Shown one piece after another: positions 5,086-5,453 of a stretch of DNA of 5,453 bases; position 1 is the stretch's first letter, and each line of letters opens with the position of its first letter. The position numbers and the translations under genes were made by a program. Source of the DNA: Bacteroidota bacterium. GTDB taxonomy: Bacteria > Bacteroidota > Bacteroidia > Bacteroidales > VadinHA17. Below the pieces are notes generated by a model. It was not told the origin of the DNA and searched no databases. It saw only the letters and a list, made by a program, of their open reading frames with translations. Where the stretch lies: assembly GCA_023430725.1 (NCBI GenBank), contig JAEYZD010000019.1, forward strand, positions 1 to 5,453. Direction: 5' to 3'.

Positions 5086-5453
5086 CCCTTATCCTGTTAA
5101 TGAGTAAAAATTTCGGTTTAAGATTGTTTTGTCTGGGAGCCCTGTTTACAATTGCCATCCCGGTTGCATACTTGCTGAATCCGGTTCTGCGAATTCCCAG
5201 TGCCTTCAGTTGTTCAAAGAAGGGCGACATGGAAGTCGACTTGTCGCTCTTTATCTCGGCAATGGCCAGGAAGGGCATCCTGACACTGTCACCCTTCAGG
5301 TTGTTCCATCCTATATTGTAATCAATCGTTATTCTTTCCGCCCTCTCGAGACTGACAAGTGTTATGCGCGTAAAGGCAGTATTGATTACAGGCTTGAGAT
5401 TGGTGGCTGCCGGAGAGATCAGTTCATCAAGAAACTCCCTCGACTGCTCTATG
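5036..5453 (-). CDS. VTC-domain protein (polyphosphate polymerase family), N-terminal part outside the window
   Basis: The frame is open from the window edge and ends at TGA (5038-5036), so the last 138 residues are visible. They match the C-terminal half of the VTC domain, the tunnel-shaped catalytic fold of yeast Vtc4 that makes polyphosphate from ATP. Counted from the first visible full codon, the hallmarks are FTRITLV (27-33), ERITIDYNIGW (39-49), AIAEIKSDK (63-71) and FSKYATGMAIV (92-102). In the family the basic residues on these strands line the tunnel and a Glu in the penultimate part, here probably Glu66 of AEIK, helps bind the metal. The tail after 110 is basic (KPKF, INRIR, RQRG). 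There is no membrane segment in the visible part, so the enzyme is probably cytosolic or membrane-peripheral. It overlaps the DUF4956 gene, showing operon organisation. The N-terminal catalytic basic residues cannot be checked. Related triphosphate tunnel enzymes are an alternative, but the DUF4956 neighbour favours VTC. Confidence 0.87.
   Translation of the reverse strand, partial: IEQSREFLDELISPAATNLKPVINTAFTRITLVSLERAERITIDYNIGWNNLKGDSVRMPFLAIAEIKSDKSTSMSPFFEQLKALGIRRTGFSKYATGMAIVNRAPRQNNLKPKFLLINRIRDEYYRNGAAGRQRGNG

Noticed and set aside
5100..5321. Plus-strand frame opposite the VTC gene
   Set aside because: Antisense shadow. The minus frame matches the VTC domain through to its stop.

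Overview
The window looks like chromosomal DNA of a Bacteroidota bacterium, most likely from the Bacteroidales/Marinilabiliales side. The grounds are two lipoproteins whose Cys is followed by a Lys-Asp-rich stretch, DUF2490 and DUF4956 family proteins, a TAnnTTTG-type -7 element, AT-rich leaders mostly lacking Shine-Dalgarno sites, and a REP-like hairpin of a kind I associate with this phylum. All seven genes lie on the minus strand, so transcription runs from high to low coordinates. No rRNA, tRNA, CRISPR array, transposase or integrase was seen. No gene-free stretch exceeds about 220 bases.

Right end (5453 to 3663): a compact three-gene operon enters from outside the window. It encodes the C-terminal part of a VTC-domain protein (polyphosphate polymerase family), a DUF4956 multi-pass inner-membrane protein and a DUF2490 protein that is probably an outer-membrane beta-barrel. 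Reading frames overlap at both junctions, and the unit ends in a textbook intrinsic terminator (3663-3692). The set reads as a catalytic subunit, a membrane subunit and an outer-membrane protein, and is the best candidate here for a little-described system, perhaps polyphosphate synthesis coupled to the envelope.

Middle (3660 to 1942): a short-chain dehydrogenase/reductase of the retinol-dehydrogenase/WW-oxidoreductase type has its own -7 element directly after the operon terminator and a second terminator-like hairpin in its leader. A 214-base gap follows. It holds a near-perfect hairpin resembling Bacteroidota REP elements, flanked by imperfect direct repeats rich in a TACTGCC-like heptamer, and a possible promoter for the next gene, a cytosolic YceI-family lipid-binding protein.

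Left end (1941 to 1): a surface-type lipoprotein serine hydrolase of the beta-lactamase/6-aminohexanoate-dimer-hydrolase fold has a 9-bp inverted repeat in its leader. After a 218-base gap with a candidate promoter comes the N-terminal 193 residues of an unidentified lipoprotein whose end has a faint beta-trefoil look and runs off the window. These left-hand genes are metabolically unrelated as far as can be judged and are probably separate or only loosely linked transcription units.
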